Notes under the pieces: generated by a model
The model's input: only the letters and a program-made list of their open reading frames with translations
Databases searched by the model: none
What the model was told of the DNA's origin: nothing
Shown: in pieces, positions 22,578 through 34,465 of the stretch
Layout of the letters: every line of letters begins with the position of its first letter
Position numbering within the stretch: the stretch's first letter is position 1
Position numbers and translations under genes: made by a program
From: Pyxicephalus adspersus
Taxonomy: Eukaryota > Chordata > Amphibia > Anura > Pyxicephalidae
Length of the DNA: 64,000 bases
Direction of reading: 5' to 3'
Assembly: GCF_032062135.1 (NCBI RefSeq)
Contig: NC_092859.1
Location: forward strand, 68,071,492 to 68,135,491

Positions 22578-24613
22578 TCTTTCCAGACGCCATCCCTCGC
22601 ACACTGAAGTCCTGGTGTATAATTAGCCTCCTGGGGCGAAGCAGGGGATTGGGGGTTGGCACCTGGTTAGTACTGGTGCTGGACCAGAGCCTTACACCAC
22701 AATATTTATTTTTTTCTTGGAGATAAAAGTAAATCTGCTTTGACTTGTAAACTTAAGGCACAAATGTCAGCAGTTACTAGTAACATTCAAAGCAGTAACC
22801 AATATAAATTCCAAAAAATAACATGAAAACAATGCATCCATGCTATGTTATTTTCCCACTTTTTTACAAGGTAAAAATGTTTTACTTTTGAGTTGTTTAT
22901 GATGGGTCACTTGCTCTTAAAGAAAAGTAAATGTATCTAGAAAATAGTTACTGAGCATACAAGATGGTTTATTAATTATATTTTACCACCTTCACAAGGT
23001 GACAGGGCATACTACTGCAAAGCATTCTGTATCCTTTGAACTGTCATTTACTGGTTATGAAAGCAAAGACAAACCTTCAACCCATAATTCAATGCATAAT
23101 GTATTCTCTGACCTTGTTGTGTGGCTGGCAGTGGCACGACTGTGTAGTGACTTTAAAGAGGTTAGTGTTTTGAATTGCTAGTTTAGGCTAGCTTTGGTGG
23201 AGCAATAAAACAAGAAAAGGTGTACTTTAAATAGACAATCCTGTTTGTGTGTGTGTGTATAGAGATCTGTCACTCAGTTTGATGATGGATAGAAGTTTTG
23301 CTGTCCATCATTCTTTAAAAGAGATGCTTTTTTTTTCCAATATAATCTTGGTATTGTTGTTATTGAGTGTTTTAATCTTTTTGAATGTCAGCACACAATC
23401 CTTTTTATGTGGATAGTTTTGTGTTTACCCTACACCTTTTCTCATGATGATTGTTCAGTAAGATTCTGTGAATGGTGTTTGTTCATGCTTATTGTAAGAC
23501 TAAGCTGACTTTAAAAACTAGAAATATTACAATGTTTGGTTCTTTTGTATTGCTTATATCACTCAGAAATAATAAAAAACAAGACTTCCGAATGAAATGA
23601 CTTGTAGACAAGGCCCATGTTGACATGCATAAACATCATAGAATTGGCAGACAGGATGATCTCTGAGGTGTTGAGTTTTGTTGAAAGCATTTTAGTATCC
23701 TTGGGGAATCAACCTCCTAAGCTAATGAATTTCTTGATCTCATGGAGCCTGGTGAAATCATGAACCTTACCCTCAATAAGATAGAAAAGCTTTTTCCTTT
23801 GACGAAGAGTGGCATTTTGTTATTATGTTATAAAGCGTACCAGTATACAATTAAAAATAAGGCAAATGACTCTCTTTATATATATATTATATTTTTTTTT
23901 ATTTTATTTTTTTTTGTTTTAAGAAATGTATGTACATTTTATTGAGTAAAGAACATGCTACAAACAAGATAAAATAATAGGAAAAGGGACTAACCTCTTT
24001 ATTTATTACAATGTTATTTGTACATACAAATTTCATAGGATATCACTCTGTACTAATGTACAGTGGGAACATAATGTTTACACTTTCCCCAACTATGCAA
24101 TAAAAGTACAAATAAAAAACTCAAGCACTAAAATATAACATTATTAACAGGGTAATGTAATAAAAGCCATTACTTTTTTTACAGACTTATTTGGAGTCTA
24201 GCATAGATAGAGGTAGGCTATCATTCACTTTTGTGTGTCCTTCACAAATATGCATCATTCCTTTCAGATTCCTGCAGACAAATAAACAAATATCAACTGT
24301 CCCTGAGGCCCCATTTATACTGCTCTGTTTTAAGAATAAATATGCATTTTTCGAGTGTAATTAAAACCATGTTTATTATGGTTTTTACATAACTGGGGGA
24401 ACTACCCTTCAATTCTAAACTTTAAAATGCACATTGTGTGCATTGCATGCATTGAGTATGATTTTGTTTTTTTTTTAATGTAAAGTATATAACAAACTTG
24501 TGTCTCTTCTTTATGTTAGCAAGAGTTTGTTACACACTTCACATAAGGATACAGTGCCATCCACTGGTAAGACTGGTATGAGTATAAACTGAGAATATTT
24601 TTCTACCTGCATG
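22578..24613. other. no gene recognised
   Basis: AT-rich sequence without supported features. The short open frames at 22999-23181 and 23742-23945 have no recognisable motif. Around 24313-24480 the wording (GGCCCCATTTATACTGCTC) suggests a MITE remnant. Confidence 0.4.
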
Positions 24614-24617
24614 TTAA

Positions 24618-25206
24618 CCCCCCTGGTGCTCTAATTATGTCTGTACTTTTATGTTAAAAGCGGTACATTGTTTGCATGGAAATTTGTTTTTTACTATTTT
24701 AATTAAATATTGTTTATTAATCCTGTACTTCTTAGGAATAACTCCCGGGTATGATAAAGTTTGAAACACAAATCATAAATTATATTATAATAAATAATTA
24801 TGAATAATTTTTCAAATAAAATTATGAATAAAATAAACTGAATAATATAAACTTCATTCAAATATTTTAAAACATTTTTAAATTTGTCCAAACAAGGTTG
24901 CAATAATAAAACAAACTTTTGGATTTATTATTTATAACTTTATCACTGTGATCAATGTTTTAAAAAGAGTTTACAATATAATCTGCTTTTAAATCTCCTG
25001 CCAAGCCACGCTCCCTGGCATACTGACACTTCACACATCACATTTATCACATGTAATGTAGAAGCTGGCCAGGGATCGCTGAGGACGCCGTTGGATCGAG
25101 GGGAGCAGGTAGGATTTTTTTTTCCTACCCCGAGTGTGGCTCAGGGTTACCGCTTTTGGTATGTAAAATTCACCTCGAGCCACACTCAGGAATACCGCGA
25201 AGGCGG
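24618..25206. mobile_element. TTAA MITE, copy C, reverse orientation, 589 bp
   Basis: TTAA lies at 24614-24617 and 25207-25210. The outer ends are CCCCCCTGG and CCGCGAAGGCGG. The signature appears reversed relative to copy A (ACCCCGAGTGTGGCTCAGGG near 25135 and GAGCCACACTCAGG near 25175), so this copy lies in the opposite orientation. Confidence 0.8.
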
Positions 25207-25335
25207 TTAAGGGAAAATAAAAAATTAATATATCCAATTTTACACTGGTTTATTGCAAAAACTTAATATTTCCAATATCTGACTGACTTAAGTTAAGGGC
25301 TCCAGATGACTATCTGTGTCACCCTATTCAAGTTA

Positions 25336-25663
25336 CAGTTGACAATCGAAAATCCGACCATCGAAAATCCATTTCCTTCTGTTTTCATGCTTGAATTTCA
25401 CATCGCATTTTAAATACAGTGACTGCAGTACACTGTTTGGCCACTGATGTTTTGATAGCACTATTCTGCAGAAAGAGCTGTTAGGTCTGGCTTACTACAC
25501 TAAATACACATTGAGACGTCCATGCTGCCTGCTCCCTGGAACTGTTCCAGATGTCTGCGGGTGCTGCGAGAGGTAGGCTGCCCTGTGTGTGGAGGTAAGT
25601 ATAACTTTCAAAAATCCGGCACTCCTCGGATCCCGAGGGTGCCGGATTTTTAAATGTCAACTG
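25336..25663. mobile_element. Tigger-like MITE, 328 bp
   Basis: The ends CAGTTGACAATCGAAAATCC and GGATTTTTAAATGTCAACTG are inverted copies. TA lies at 25334-25335 and 25664-25665. The TIR style fits pogo/Tigger-type Tc1-mariner elements. The interior is relatively GC-rich and codes for nothing recognisable. Confidence 0.75.
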
Positions 25664-25819
25664 TAATTGCAAGGCCCCTGAACATATTAATGTCCGCAAA
25701 ATTTCTGGGAAAGTCAAATCTACCTGTGGGAAACATTTTTAAATATAAGCTGTTTTTTCATAAATCAAAGTTAAAGTGCTATTGGGAAAATGCATTTTTA
25801 AAAAAGGGAAAATCAACAT

Positions 25820-25850
25820 CACACACACACACACATACACACACACACAC
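25820..25850. repeat. (CA)n microsatellite
   Basis: About 31 bp of CA repeats interrupted by one CATACA. Confidence 0.95.
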
Positions 25851-26566
25851 CTCTTTTAGTATAATCCTTGTTTCAACTGAGGTTTGCATAGTTTAACTGA
25901 CCGTGTGTAGATAAAAGGAAACTTTTTAATTTATCTAGAATTACCTGAAAATGGGTTAAGTATATGCTCTATATTACCACAAGAGCTAATGTCTTTATGT
26001 AAACGTTACATCCATACTTGTTTAGTGATTCAATTTTCACGCTGAACAGGAATATGTACTGTATATATCAAATGTTTTCATATAGCAATGGGAGAATGCT
26101 GATATTGCATATTTGCTGTGGGATCATAAATATTGCCACAATTTAGTTTTCATGATATTTTTCCCTATAAATCATATAAGGTGTTTAAAAATTAATCTGC
26201 GTTATAAGCAACTTAACTGAAAGCATGTCAGTCATGATGTATACTACATATGGAATAGTTGGCTTTGCAAATTTTTATATTGTTAGGCGCTTGGTAAAGA
26301 GACATTGTCAACAACATAAACAACTGCAGGCAAAAGAACAGAAAACAATTATTTTAAATGCTTACTAGCAGCATTTTTTATTTTAATAAATCATTTTTAC
26401 TAAGTTTCAGTGTGCTCCGGCATGTGTTTGAGAAGTATCAGTTTACTAGCATAGACCCCTACCATCTTGCATGATATAACACCTATTTTTTTTACTTTTT
26501 GCTAACTACTCGCCTACATAACCCCTTATCAAACTGTCAAAAAGGATCCAAGGAAATACGATAGAG

Positions 26567-26873
26567 CATTGTTTCTCAACCTCTGTAACATGGGGGAACC
26601 CTTGAAATAACTTTCAGGTCTTCAGTGAAACCCTCTATATAATTACTAAATCCACAGCTCACAGTACATTAGTGCGGTGCTCAGTAGAGAAAATGCCTCT
26701 TACATTGCTAAGCAGTGGGGAGAATGTCACCATTACAGATAGCCACAAAAAAAAAAAAAATCAGTATCAATTGTACCTGTCCTAAGAGGTCCAAATTGCT
26801 AATTGTTCAAGGAACTATTAACATCTTTTGGAGGAACTCTAGGGTTTCACAGAACGGTGGTTGAGAAACGGTG
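26567..26873. mobile_element. hAT-like MITE relative, about 307 bp
   Basis: The ends CATTGTTTCTCAACC and GGTTGAGAAACGGTG form an inverted pair. Interior words (GGGGGAACCCTTGAAATAAC, TTTCAGGTCTT, ATGCCTCTTACATTGCTA) match the element at 9997-10270. No clear target-site duplication remains, and a 14-A run lies inside. Confidence 0.7.
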
Positions 26874-27660
26874 TTACAGTGTCACTTACGTTTGCTGGGG
26901 TTGATTTGATAAAGGCTGTGCGCTTAGCAAAATTAATTTAAAAAAAATTAGCTTAGTGAATATGGTGTAAGTTTATTTTGCAAAGAATATGCAAGCAAAT
27001 GTTGATAAAACATACCTATTGTAAGATTTTGCCTTTTTTCCTGCTCCTATGGCTGCTCAAAATGTTGGATAAGAGGTAGGTTATCTGGGAAACAAATTGT
27101 TTATAGTAAGTGCCAACTCATGGCCTTGCAGTGTGAAAAAAAGAAGATTTAAAAAATTCAGTCATTGACACTGATTTGTTTATTAAATGTAAAGGACAGA
27201 ATTCCTCATGATAAAACCATGATAACCCATGATAAAATGTGAAGGGAAATCTGCACAAAAGAACCCATATAGCCAAAAGACAAACAGTAAAATATATTAG
27301 TGTATGGAATTAATAAATCCCTTATCTATCTAAATCTTAAGAAAAAACATGAAAAAAATACACTTTAAAGATCTGATATGGAAAAAACAACTCCATGCAA
27401 CAGAGAAAGGCATTTAGGTACTCATGCCGCCCAGTAATCACAGAAGTTAGATTACACACACAACTGTATACAGGAACAATAAGACAGCAACAGTTTACTT
27501 TCTGCAGCCAATTATAGTATAGTAACTCCTCACTGGACTTTATTTTACCAATCACAAACTTTTAAAACAGACATATACACTTTGCTATTTTTGTGTTAAA
27601 GCAGCCCAGTTATTTTTGAATGGGCTGGCAATGCACTTGAAGTGACAAAAAAGTACAGAC

Positions 27661-27691
<31 letters not shown>

Positions 27692-28138
27692 CATTGGTTA
27701 CAGATTATGATAGTACACTGCTACGCTTAGGGTCCCTTTAAAAAAAAATCTCACAGCAACACACACACGATAATGTAATGTAATGTGTATGTTGGTGCAA
27801 TGCACCCAATGTCCGATTTCTGCTCCTCTTGTGCTGTCCCCCCTCCCTCTGACCAATAACAGCACACTGACACATGCACCATGGAATCTGTTCCACATGA
27901 TGAAAATAATCACAAACACAAGCAATACCTTTACTTAAAGTGCCCAAATAATGGACCAAGTGAAAGCATAAGAAATAACCTCAATGTACCATGGGGAAAA
28001 GGTCCAAAAAACTTGTTCACATGAATGATTTCATGTTATGTGAAGTCATTAAAGCACCGGTACAACCATGTAGTTGTTCTTGTCCTATACAAGCAACAGG
28101 ATGTGAAAGGAAATTTCTTTAAAGTGAGAATTACAGTT
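26874..28138. other. no gene recognised
   Basis: AT-rich, with a long T run at about 27665-27688. A possible MITE remnant at 26896-27000 shares GGGGTTGAT and TTTGCAAAG words with 14873. The overlapping minus frames at 27698-27959 have no domain. Confidence 0.4.
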
Positions 28139-28376
28139 CAGACAGCTGTTACTAAAACAGTTTATTGTAACCCATCTCTACTGAAAAGAGATGATACGGT
28201 TTCATCAGTGAAGCTGGGTGATCCAGCAAACCTGGAATGGATTTGGTCTGGAATGCAAAACATTTGCTACCAAATGACTTTGAAGAAATTCATTCAAGGT
28301 TTGTTGGATCACCCAGCTTGATTCACTGATGAAAGTGTATTATCTCCAGCCTTGGAGAGCTTTAATAAAACAGGCC
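28139..28376. mobile_element. foldback (palindromic) MITE
   Basis: The arms at 28200-28235 (TTTCATCAGTGAAGCTGGGT, then GATCCAGCAAACCT) and 28297-28335 (AGGTTTGTTGGATCACCCAG, then CACTGATGAAA) are near-perfect inverted copies around a spacer of about 60 bp. The right end continues to AATAAAACAGGCCCA, while the left outer end is more diverged. The copy nested at 15279-15494 belongs to the same family. The 98-codon frame across it is an artefact. Confidence 0.8.
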
Positions 28377-29510
28377 CATTGTCTAAGGGCCCCAAAAAGA
28401 CTGCAGAATCCTTTTATTTTTGTATGTAAACTACTACAACTGGAGCATCCTGGTCCTGTTGTGTATATACCTACAAAAATGGCCTCAACTCCTCCCATCA
28501 CATATACCAGTAAGGTAAACTACATGTGTGACTTAGATTTATACAAACTATAATTTTGGGGACTTTAATCACTGAAGCTATTTTGTGCTTCCATGTAGTT
28601 TTATCAGTTACCATCAGAGCACCTGCCAAGTCACACCATCTGTCATATGACCTTATTACAGTTTTTGCTGTAGTAGATTGCTTATTCAAGAACTATATAC
28701 ACTGTAGAGTGCTAGTGGCAGCCTAAGAACCCACCTACTGACAAAAAGAAAGCAAGAAGGGACTGCTGACAGGTACCTTGAAGGACAAGGCACAGGTGTG
28801 TACCAGGGCAGCACGGAGGAAATGCCAGGCAAATCTCTTTTTTTCTCTCACTCTGCTGCTGTCACATTTGCCATCTTTTGTATAAAATTACACAGGGACA
28901 CGTCACCCATTACAGTTCTTAAAAATCTATTGCATAGCTTAAACAGCAATTCTTACAAATGCTATTAAAATGATTAATGTTTAATGAATAGTATACAACT
29001 CTTCTTAAGTCTCTTAGTTTTAGTTCAGTGCTATTGCTATAATCTGATAATATGATCCAGAAAATTAAGTGGAGGTAAAATGTTTGCTCATCCTGTTTCT
29101 GCCCTGTTACATAAAGCCACTGTTCATTAAAAACAAATAATGCATTTTTATAGATAATATAAATTATTGCCTAACACATTTTTTCAGTATGATATTGCAG
29201 ACAACATAACAGAAATGGAAAATGTAGCATGCTTAATCTTCTCCAGTCACAGATGGATAAGCAGAGACATAGGGCCATAAATGGAATTGAAATCAATTAC
29301 AATGTCAGTACTCCTGGCACTCCTCCTGCCAGCACAGCATTGGGACATAGCAATCAAAAGAGAGCTATAAAGGTAGGGACTAAAATATATAACTCCTAAA
29401 AGCTGATACTGCTGCAAAAATATTCTTTAATGTTTCTTGAATGCTGAATGTAATACTGAACAACCAGAGTCTGTGTCTGAGAAGATATTCAGTTTATATT
29501 GTCTAATTAA
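28377..29510. other. no gene recognised
   Basis: AT-rich sequence; no domains, RNA genes or clear repeats seen. Confidence 0.45.
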
Positions 29511-30091
29511 CCCCGGGTGGTAACCCAAAGTGTGACTCAGGGTAAAAAAAAAGATGCTAAGACCGGTAACCCCAAGTCACACTCGGGTTAACTAAACCAT
29601 TGTAAAACAATGATAAATCGAGTCTTACCTAATCCGCCGGCGTCCTCCTTCGTGATCCTCGTCTTCTTTTTCCTCCGGCTGGCGTCCTCCGCATCTGATG
29701 AGTCACTGGGAGTTCCTGGTGACGTCGATGCGTGCGGACATTCCGTTCGGGGCGTGGCGGTAAAATCAAATGTATTTGTATTGCATTCAATAAAAATAAC
29801 TATTGAACGCAATACAGTGGATTTATATGTATAAAAGCAGTACATTGTCTTTCATGAACATTTATTTTACAGTTTAATATAATAGTATGAGTATAAAATT
29901 TATATATATTTAAAAAAAAAAATCATTTTTAATTATTTTTTAATTTATTTAATTTATTATTTTGACATGATTTTGTGTTTCAAACTTTATTATACTCATA
30001 ATATTATATTATACTGTAAAATACATTTTCATGAAAAACAATGTACCACTTTTAGATATATAAATCCGGACAGAAATGAACCACCAGGAGG
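29511..30091. mobile_element. TTAA MITE, copy D, 581 bp, with long internal inverted repeat
   Basis: TTAA lies at 29507-29510 and 30092-30095. The left part carries the AAGTGTGACTCAGGGT and AAGTCACACTCGGG signatures. In the right part, 29831-29900 (AAAGCAGTACATTGTCTTTC onward) is roughly the reverse complement of 29982-30055 (ending AACAATGTACCACTTTTA), so the right half folds back on itself. It aligns with copy B up to the point where B is cut. Confidence 0.82.
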
Positions 30092-30282
30092 TTAAAGTAA
30101 TTGGGTGACTTCCAGCTGGCTGCTTTGCAAATTGTCTTTGTTTAAACGTTTGCAAAAAAAAAACACCCCATAATGCTGGCATGCCCCCATAAGTGAATAC
30201 GCTAATTTGATTGTTTCCAAAATCCAAAAGGAGATGATTCTTACAGGAGCAGCCTGGCCTCTTCTTGGTCTGCTGGGATACA

Positions 30283-30400
30283 CAGGCAGCCTGGTGACTC
30301 AGAGGTAGCACTTTGGCCTTTTCAGCATTAGGTCCCAAGTTTGAATCTCGGGCAGGACACTATCTGCATGGAGTTTGTAGGTTCTCCCCTCGTGTTCTTT
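30283..30400 (+). repeat. tRNA-derived SINE fragment, V-SINE-like
   Basis: TGACTCAGAGG at 30295-30305 resembles a Pol III A box, and GTTTGAATCTC at 30339-30349 a B box, at tRNA-like spacing. GACACTATCTGCATGGAGTT and TTGTAGGTTCTCCCC follow, resembling the conserved central domain of vertebrate V-SINEs. The 3' tail is not recognisable. Confidence 0.65.
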
Positions 30401-30429
30401 GTAAATAGGTGGATATTATATAGGCCATA

Positions 30430-32300
30430 TCCAAATTTTTAGAATAATTTTCTTCCTGAATCCCCTTATGTGCTGCCCTTCATTGTCATTGCTAGTAGTA
30501 CTGCTTCCCAGTTCAGGTGGAAAACCGATAAAACCTTTAGCAGGGATGGTGGAGAAGGATGCAAATGTACTCTTTCTGCTGAAACTGAGAGTTTGGAGTT
30601 CGGAGACGCTCGAGCTGATGTAATTGCTGTCAGAAAAACTGTCTTCCAAGTTAACTCCTCTATGGAACACACCTCGGTGGGATGAAAAGGAGTAAATAAG
30701 AGTAAAAAATAAGTACCAGTGGCAAATCCTATGTTGGGAGTAAGGGTCTAAAGGGTGGTCTATTCTTGATCGCTACTTTCAGGAAAATTGTTAAATTAGT
30801 ACATGTCTGTCCCATCTTCTTGCTGTCAATATTGATAGGGCAGATAGATACCTGTACCTGTTAGTTGTTGGCTTACATGTTTTAAGAAGTGTTTAAGAAA
30901 TGATGACACCCTTACTGCTGGATAGCTGTTCCTTTCAATAGAAAGGCAGGCAGTTTCCAAAGAAAAGGTCCGGGCTTGTTCTAGATTCCCTGCAACAACA
31001 AATCTTCTTCAAAATATTATTGCTAGATTTGCTAGATGTAAGTACACGTTTTTCAGATTGATTGAAATCATCCACATGCTTGGATGGAAAAGTGACGAAA
31101 TTGTCTGCAAGGACTCCATAGGGAAAGGCCTTACCCGTAGATATGCGTTTAGGCTCTTAAGGTCAAAGACTGTACTAACATTTCCTTCTACGGGTACAGG
31201 TATTACTGCCCACGACTTGCAAAGGTCTTGAAATTAAGAAAGAAAAATCTGCTGTCCTGAGTCCTCGTTGAGTGCTGTAAGAATCGTTACAAATTGTGGG
31301 GGATCTTAAGCAAATTTTGTTGGGTATCCAAAAGGATACTACTGATACCACCTAGGTGTCTGGAATCTTGTCTCTCCATACCTCTGTGATTTCAGAAGTT
31401 TGGCACCAACCTCCAGATCCTGGGCAGAGCCACCTTCAGAAATGTTTGTTGATTTACTTGTGTGAGGGATCTTGGATTCTGACCCTCTTTGAAAGGATGC
31501 CTGGGTTCACGTCCATTGCTGACAAAAAAGTTCATGGGAACTAATTCCTCTAAAGTCACAAAAATTCTTTCGGGGAGCTCGATTAGAATGAACAAACTGC
31601 TGGCGTCTGCGTCTCTGAGGCAGTAATCCTGATCCACCTCCTGTCATTCTTTGGATACCCTCTTCTAGAGGTATTCCAAAAAGAACATTTCCTTCAAAGG
31701 GAATAGAGCACAGCTCCTGTTTTTGATACTGTTGACTCTCTTGAAGTCTTCCACGAGTCGTTTATCCATTGAATCTCTAAATGCTACTGAATTTGCCACA
31801 TCTCTCGCCAATTGTTAGAGAGCTACATCCACAACTGTGAGAACGGTGTGAATCGCAGAACTCTGTATCTTATGATATCCTCTGATTTAAAGGTTAAGTT
31901 ACATTTTTGAAAATCTGGTAAAAAGAAAGCATTTGCAATCAAGTTTCATTCATTCTTCTCCAAAATGTAGCTTAACTTCCTCCATGAAGGGAAAGGTTTA
32001 ATATTCTTTCCTTAAAGTGGCTAAATATCTTCTTTTCTTTCGTGGGGAAGGAAAAGTCTCCTCCCACTACATGGCCTCTCTAATGCAGTTAATGAATGTG
32101 TTGGCTAATAAAAATCAAAAGAAAAGGAGCTTTCTTCTTCTTTTTCTGAACCAACAATCTCTTAATCCTGAGGAAGCTCCCACTGTCTTAATGGCTTATC
32201 CTGTGAGTTGGAGCTTTTTTAAAGCATATAGCACACACCAGCTTAGATGGTAACCTTCTCATGCCCAACATGCTTCTCCTTCAGGGCTCTCCACTGATTG
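30430..32300 (-). pseudogene. DIRS1-like retrotransposon relic (gag, RT, tyrosine recombinase pieces)
   Basis: Minus-strand blocks follow the DIRS order. A gag-like block near 31710-31627 reads PFEGNVLFGIPLEEGIQRM and then TGGGSG. RT near 31180-31030 reads VFDLKSLNAYLRVRPF, PMESL and then SINLKNVYLHL. A recombinase-like block at 30672-30466 reads LTWKTVFLTAITSARA, with LLKVLSVFHLN after it. In RT motif A the catalytic Asp of the usual DLK..Y pattern is Asn (codon 31057-31059). Frames change and stops occur between blocks, and no RNase H or methyltransferase block was found. DIRS elements integrate with a tyrosine recombinase and leave no target-site duplication. The outer ends were not identified. 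Confidence 0.8.
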
Positions 32301-34350
32301 GCTCCTGGAATAGGAGAAAGACCTCTTCCTACCTGTGAGGAACTCTTTCTTTTGCCGAGTCCCCTTTTAGAGAGATCAACGCGTAGGACTAGGAGAGGCC
32401 AAATGCCTTGCCTTCCTGAGATACTTTTTCCTAGGCTTTAATCCATGTAATAAAGCAGTATAAATAAATATGTGTGTATATGGAAGCAGGGACAGGCTGA
32501 AAAAGAAACACACTATTGCTATTTAAATATAGTGCCAGGGAAGCAAAATACACACAGCATGAATCAGTGACATCTCCTGTTGGGGCACCTACTCTGTGGT
32601 GTTGGCTCGTTGAGGATCATCCAAGGATAGGCAAGCTACTATCCTGGAGCTTAACAGAAAAAAAAAACTGGGAAGAAGGGAGGTAGGGGATTTTTTTCTG
32701 GATAGGTGGGTCCTGGGGAGTCAAAAGGGATGGAGTTGACCCATACGTGTGTTGGCTGGAGGAGTGCCAGGAAAACAGCATAGCCTGTCCTCTGAGAAAA
32801 ACGCATGTACATATTTCAATTTTTAAGTTAGCCACTTGCCTGTAGTTTGGATTCAGTGCAATTATTACAGCAAATATGAAGTACTTTGCATGCGTACTAT
32901 CTTATCAACAGGGAACAAATGCAAATATATATGCAAACAAAGTTCAGCAAACATCCCCAAGGTTATAACTGGATATTGTACATCTGTATTTACTCTTATG
33001 GCATAAACAAGCAGATATTTCAAAATGTAGTTCACTTTATTTGTACTGTTTTAAGATAACTATTGTAAGATTGGAATAAATGTTTCATTGTATTTATTGA
33101 AAGCCCGATAACCCGGGTTTACAGATTTAAATAAAAGTGTGTTAATAATTACACACAAAATCCCTTCTTCCCGATCTAAAAGGAACACTCTGGTACTTTT
33201 AAAAACCCTTCTACCTTCTTCTATATCTATAAATCAAAGATTTTATTGCTTGTGAAGGTATGGTGATGCATATAATGTGGTGAAACTATTAATAAAGATA
33301 TTCAGAATGTTGGGCACCCCTCTCGAAATAAATATATGCCAAACGTCACAGTTTGTTATATTACATGGTAAAATTGAAGTACTAAATTAAAAAGAAATGT
33401 CAGTTAGATACTAGCAGGACATATTACCGGCATGACAAAATATGTATTTCATTCCCATAAAAAAGATTCCTACATGACTTTATAATAAATGAGAAAAATG
33501 TTTTACTAAACACAACATAAAATTTGTTTTTCTTTTAAATTTCATTAAGGTTGAACTATAGTTCCCCTTTAAAAATTACTGATCAGGCAGGTCTTTATTG
33601 CAGAAAGACATCACCTGTCCTTTCTGCATTAAAAGACATGCTCGTCATGGCACGTGTCCGTCAGGTTAGATTTGAAGAACAACAACTAAAGAACAACTAA
33701 CAGCTAACAATGTAAAACTAGTAGGAAACTACCAAAGGGAGTTAGGAAAAGGAGGCAGCGGTGGAGCAGAATTAAGGTTTGGAGGAAGGATGAGAAGAAT
33801 GTAGGGGTTGAAAGGTGTAGATGTGGAAAGAAGAGAAGTAAAAATGTGTATGGATTGTGTGAACATAAAAATAGGTGTATTTTAGGGCCTAGGTGTTTCT
33901 TAATAGGCATATCCTCTTTCTAAAACTTTAAACTACAAGCAAGAAAACCATCGAGCCCAGGATAAAGTTAGCAAGTGCCCTCACAATCACCTCACACACT
34001 TATCCTGCTCTAAACTAAAATGGACAATACATTTCAAGGATATTTATCAATTTTTATTAGCAAAGTATTAAAAAAGGCAAACCAAAGCCACTTGTTTACT
34101 ATCTGTCATTACACAGGTGTCACAGGCAGTAATCCAAACTCACATGTAACACAAGTTACTTCAGCCAGTGCTTCCATGCTGTCTGTATCCAAATGAAATA
34201 TGATAACCAGAGATTAAATCTCTGGACATTTCCTGCTATCAGCCAAACATTAATTATCGATATAACAAGAAATACATTTATTTAATTTTATGTATTAGAA
34301 AATTAACATAAAAATTGCTTTATTTTAGTTTTGGACAGATAGCGTAAATG
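32301..34350. other. no gene recognised
   Basis: AT-rich; the first ~120 bp may still belong to the DIRS-like relic. Nothing else supported. Confidence 0.4.
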
Positions 34351-34367
34351 TTAGGACCTCTGCTTTT

Positions 34368-34450
34368 CTGGTACAAAAAGTTTTATTGGAAAGTTAAGAC
34401 AAACAAAATGTACCAATAGCGCTAAGTATCATTGATGAAACTGTACAAAG
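34368..34450 (-). mobile_element. very short retroinsertion flanked by 15-bp direct repeats
   Basis: AGGACCTCTGCTTTT occurs at 34353-34367 and again at 34451-34465, bracketing 83 bp. On the minus strand the insert ends CCAATAAAACTTTTTGTACC, with a poly(A)-signal-like AATAAA near its 3' end. A 15-bp target-site duplication is typical of LINE-type integration, so this is probably a severely 5'-truncated LINE or LINE-mobilised RNA. A comparable AATAAAAAG end lies on the minus strand near 62850-62875. Confidence 0.7.
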
Positions 34451-34465
34451 AGGACCTCTGCTTTT

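Noticed and set aside
28025..28321. 98-codon plus frame
   Set aside because: Spans one arm of the foldback MITE; palindromic DNA keeps it open.
30283..30360. Functional tRNA gene
   Set aside because: A- and B-box-like words are present but there is no closed cloverleaf acceptor stem, and a SINE core follows.
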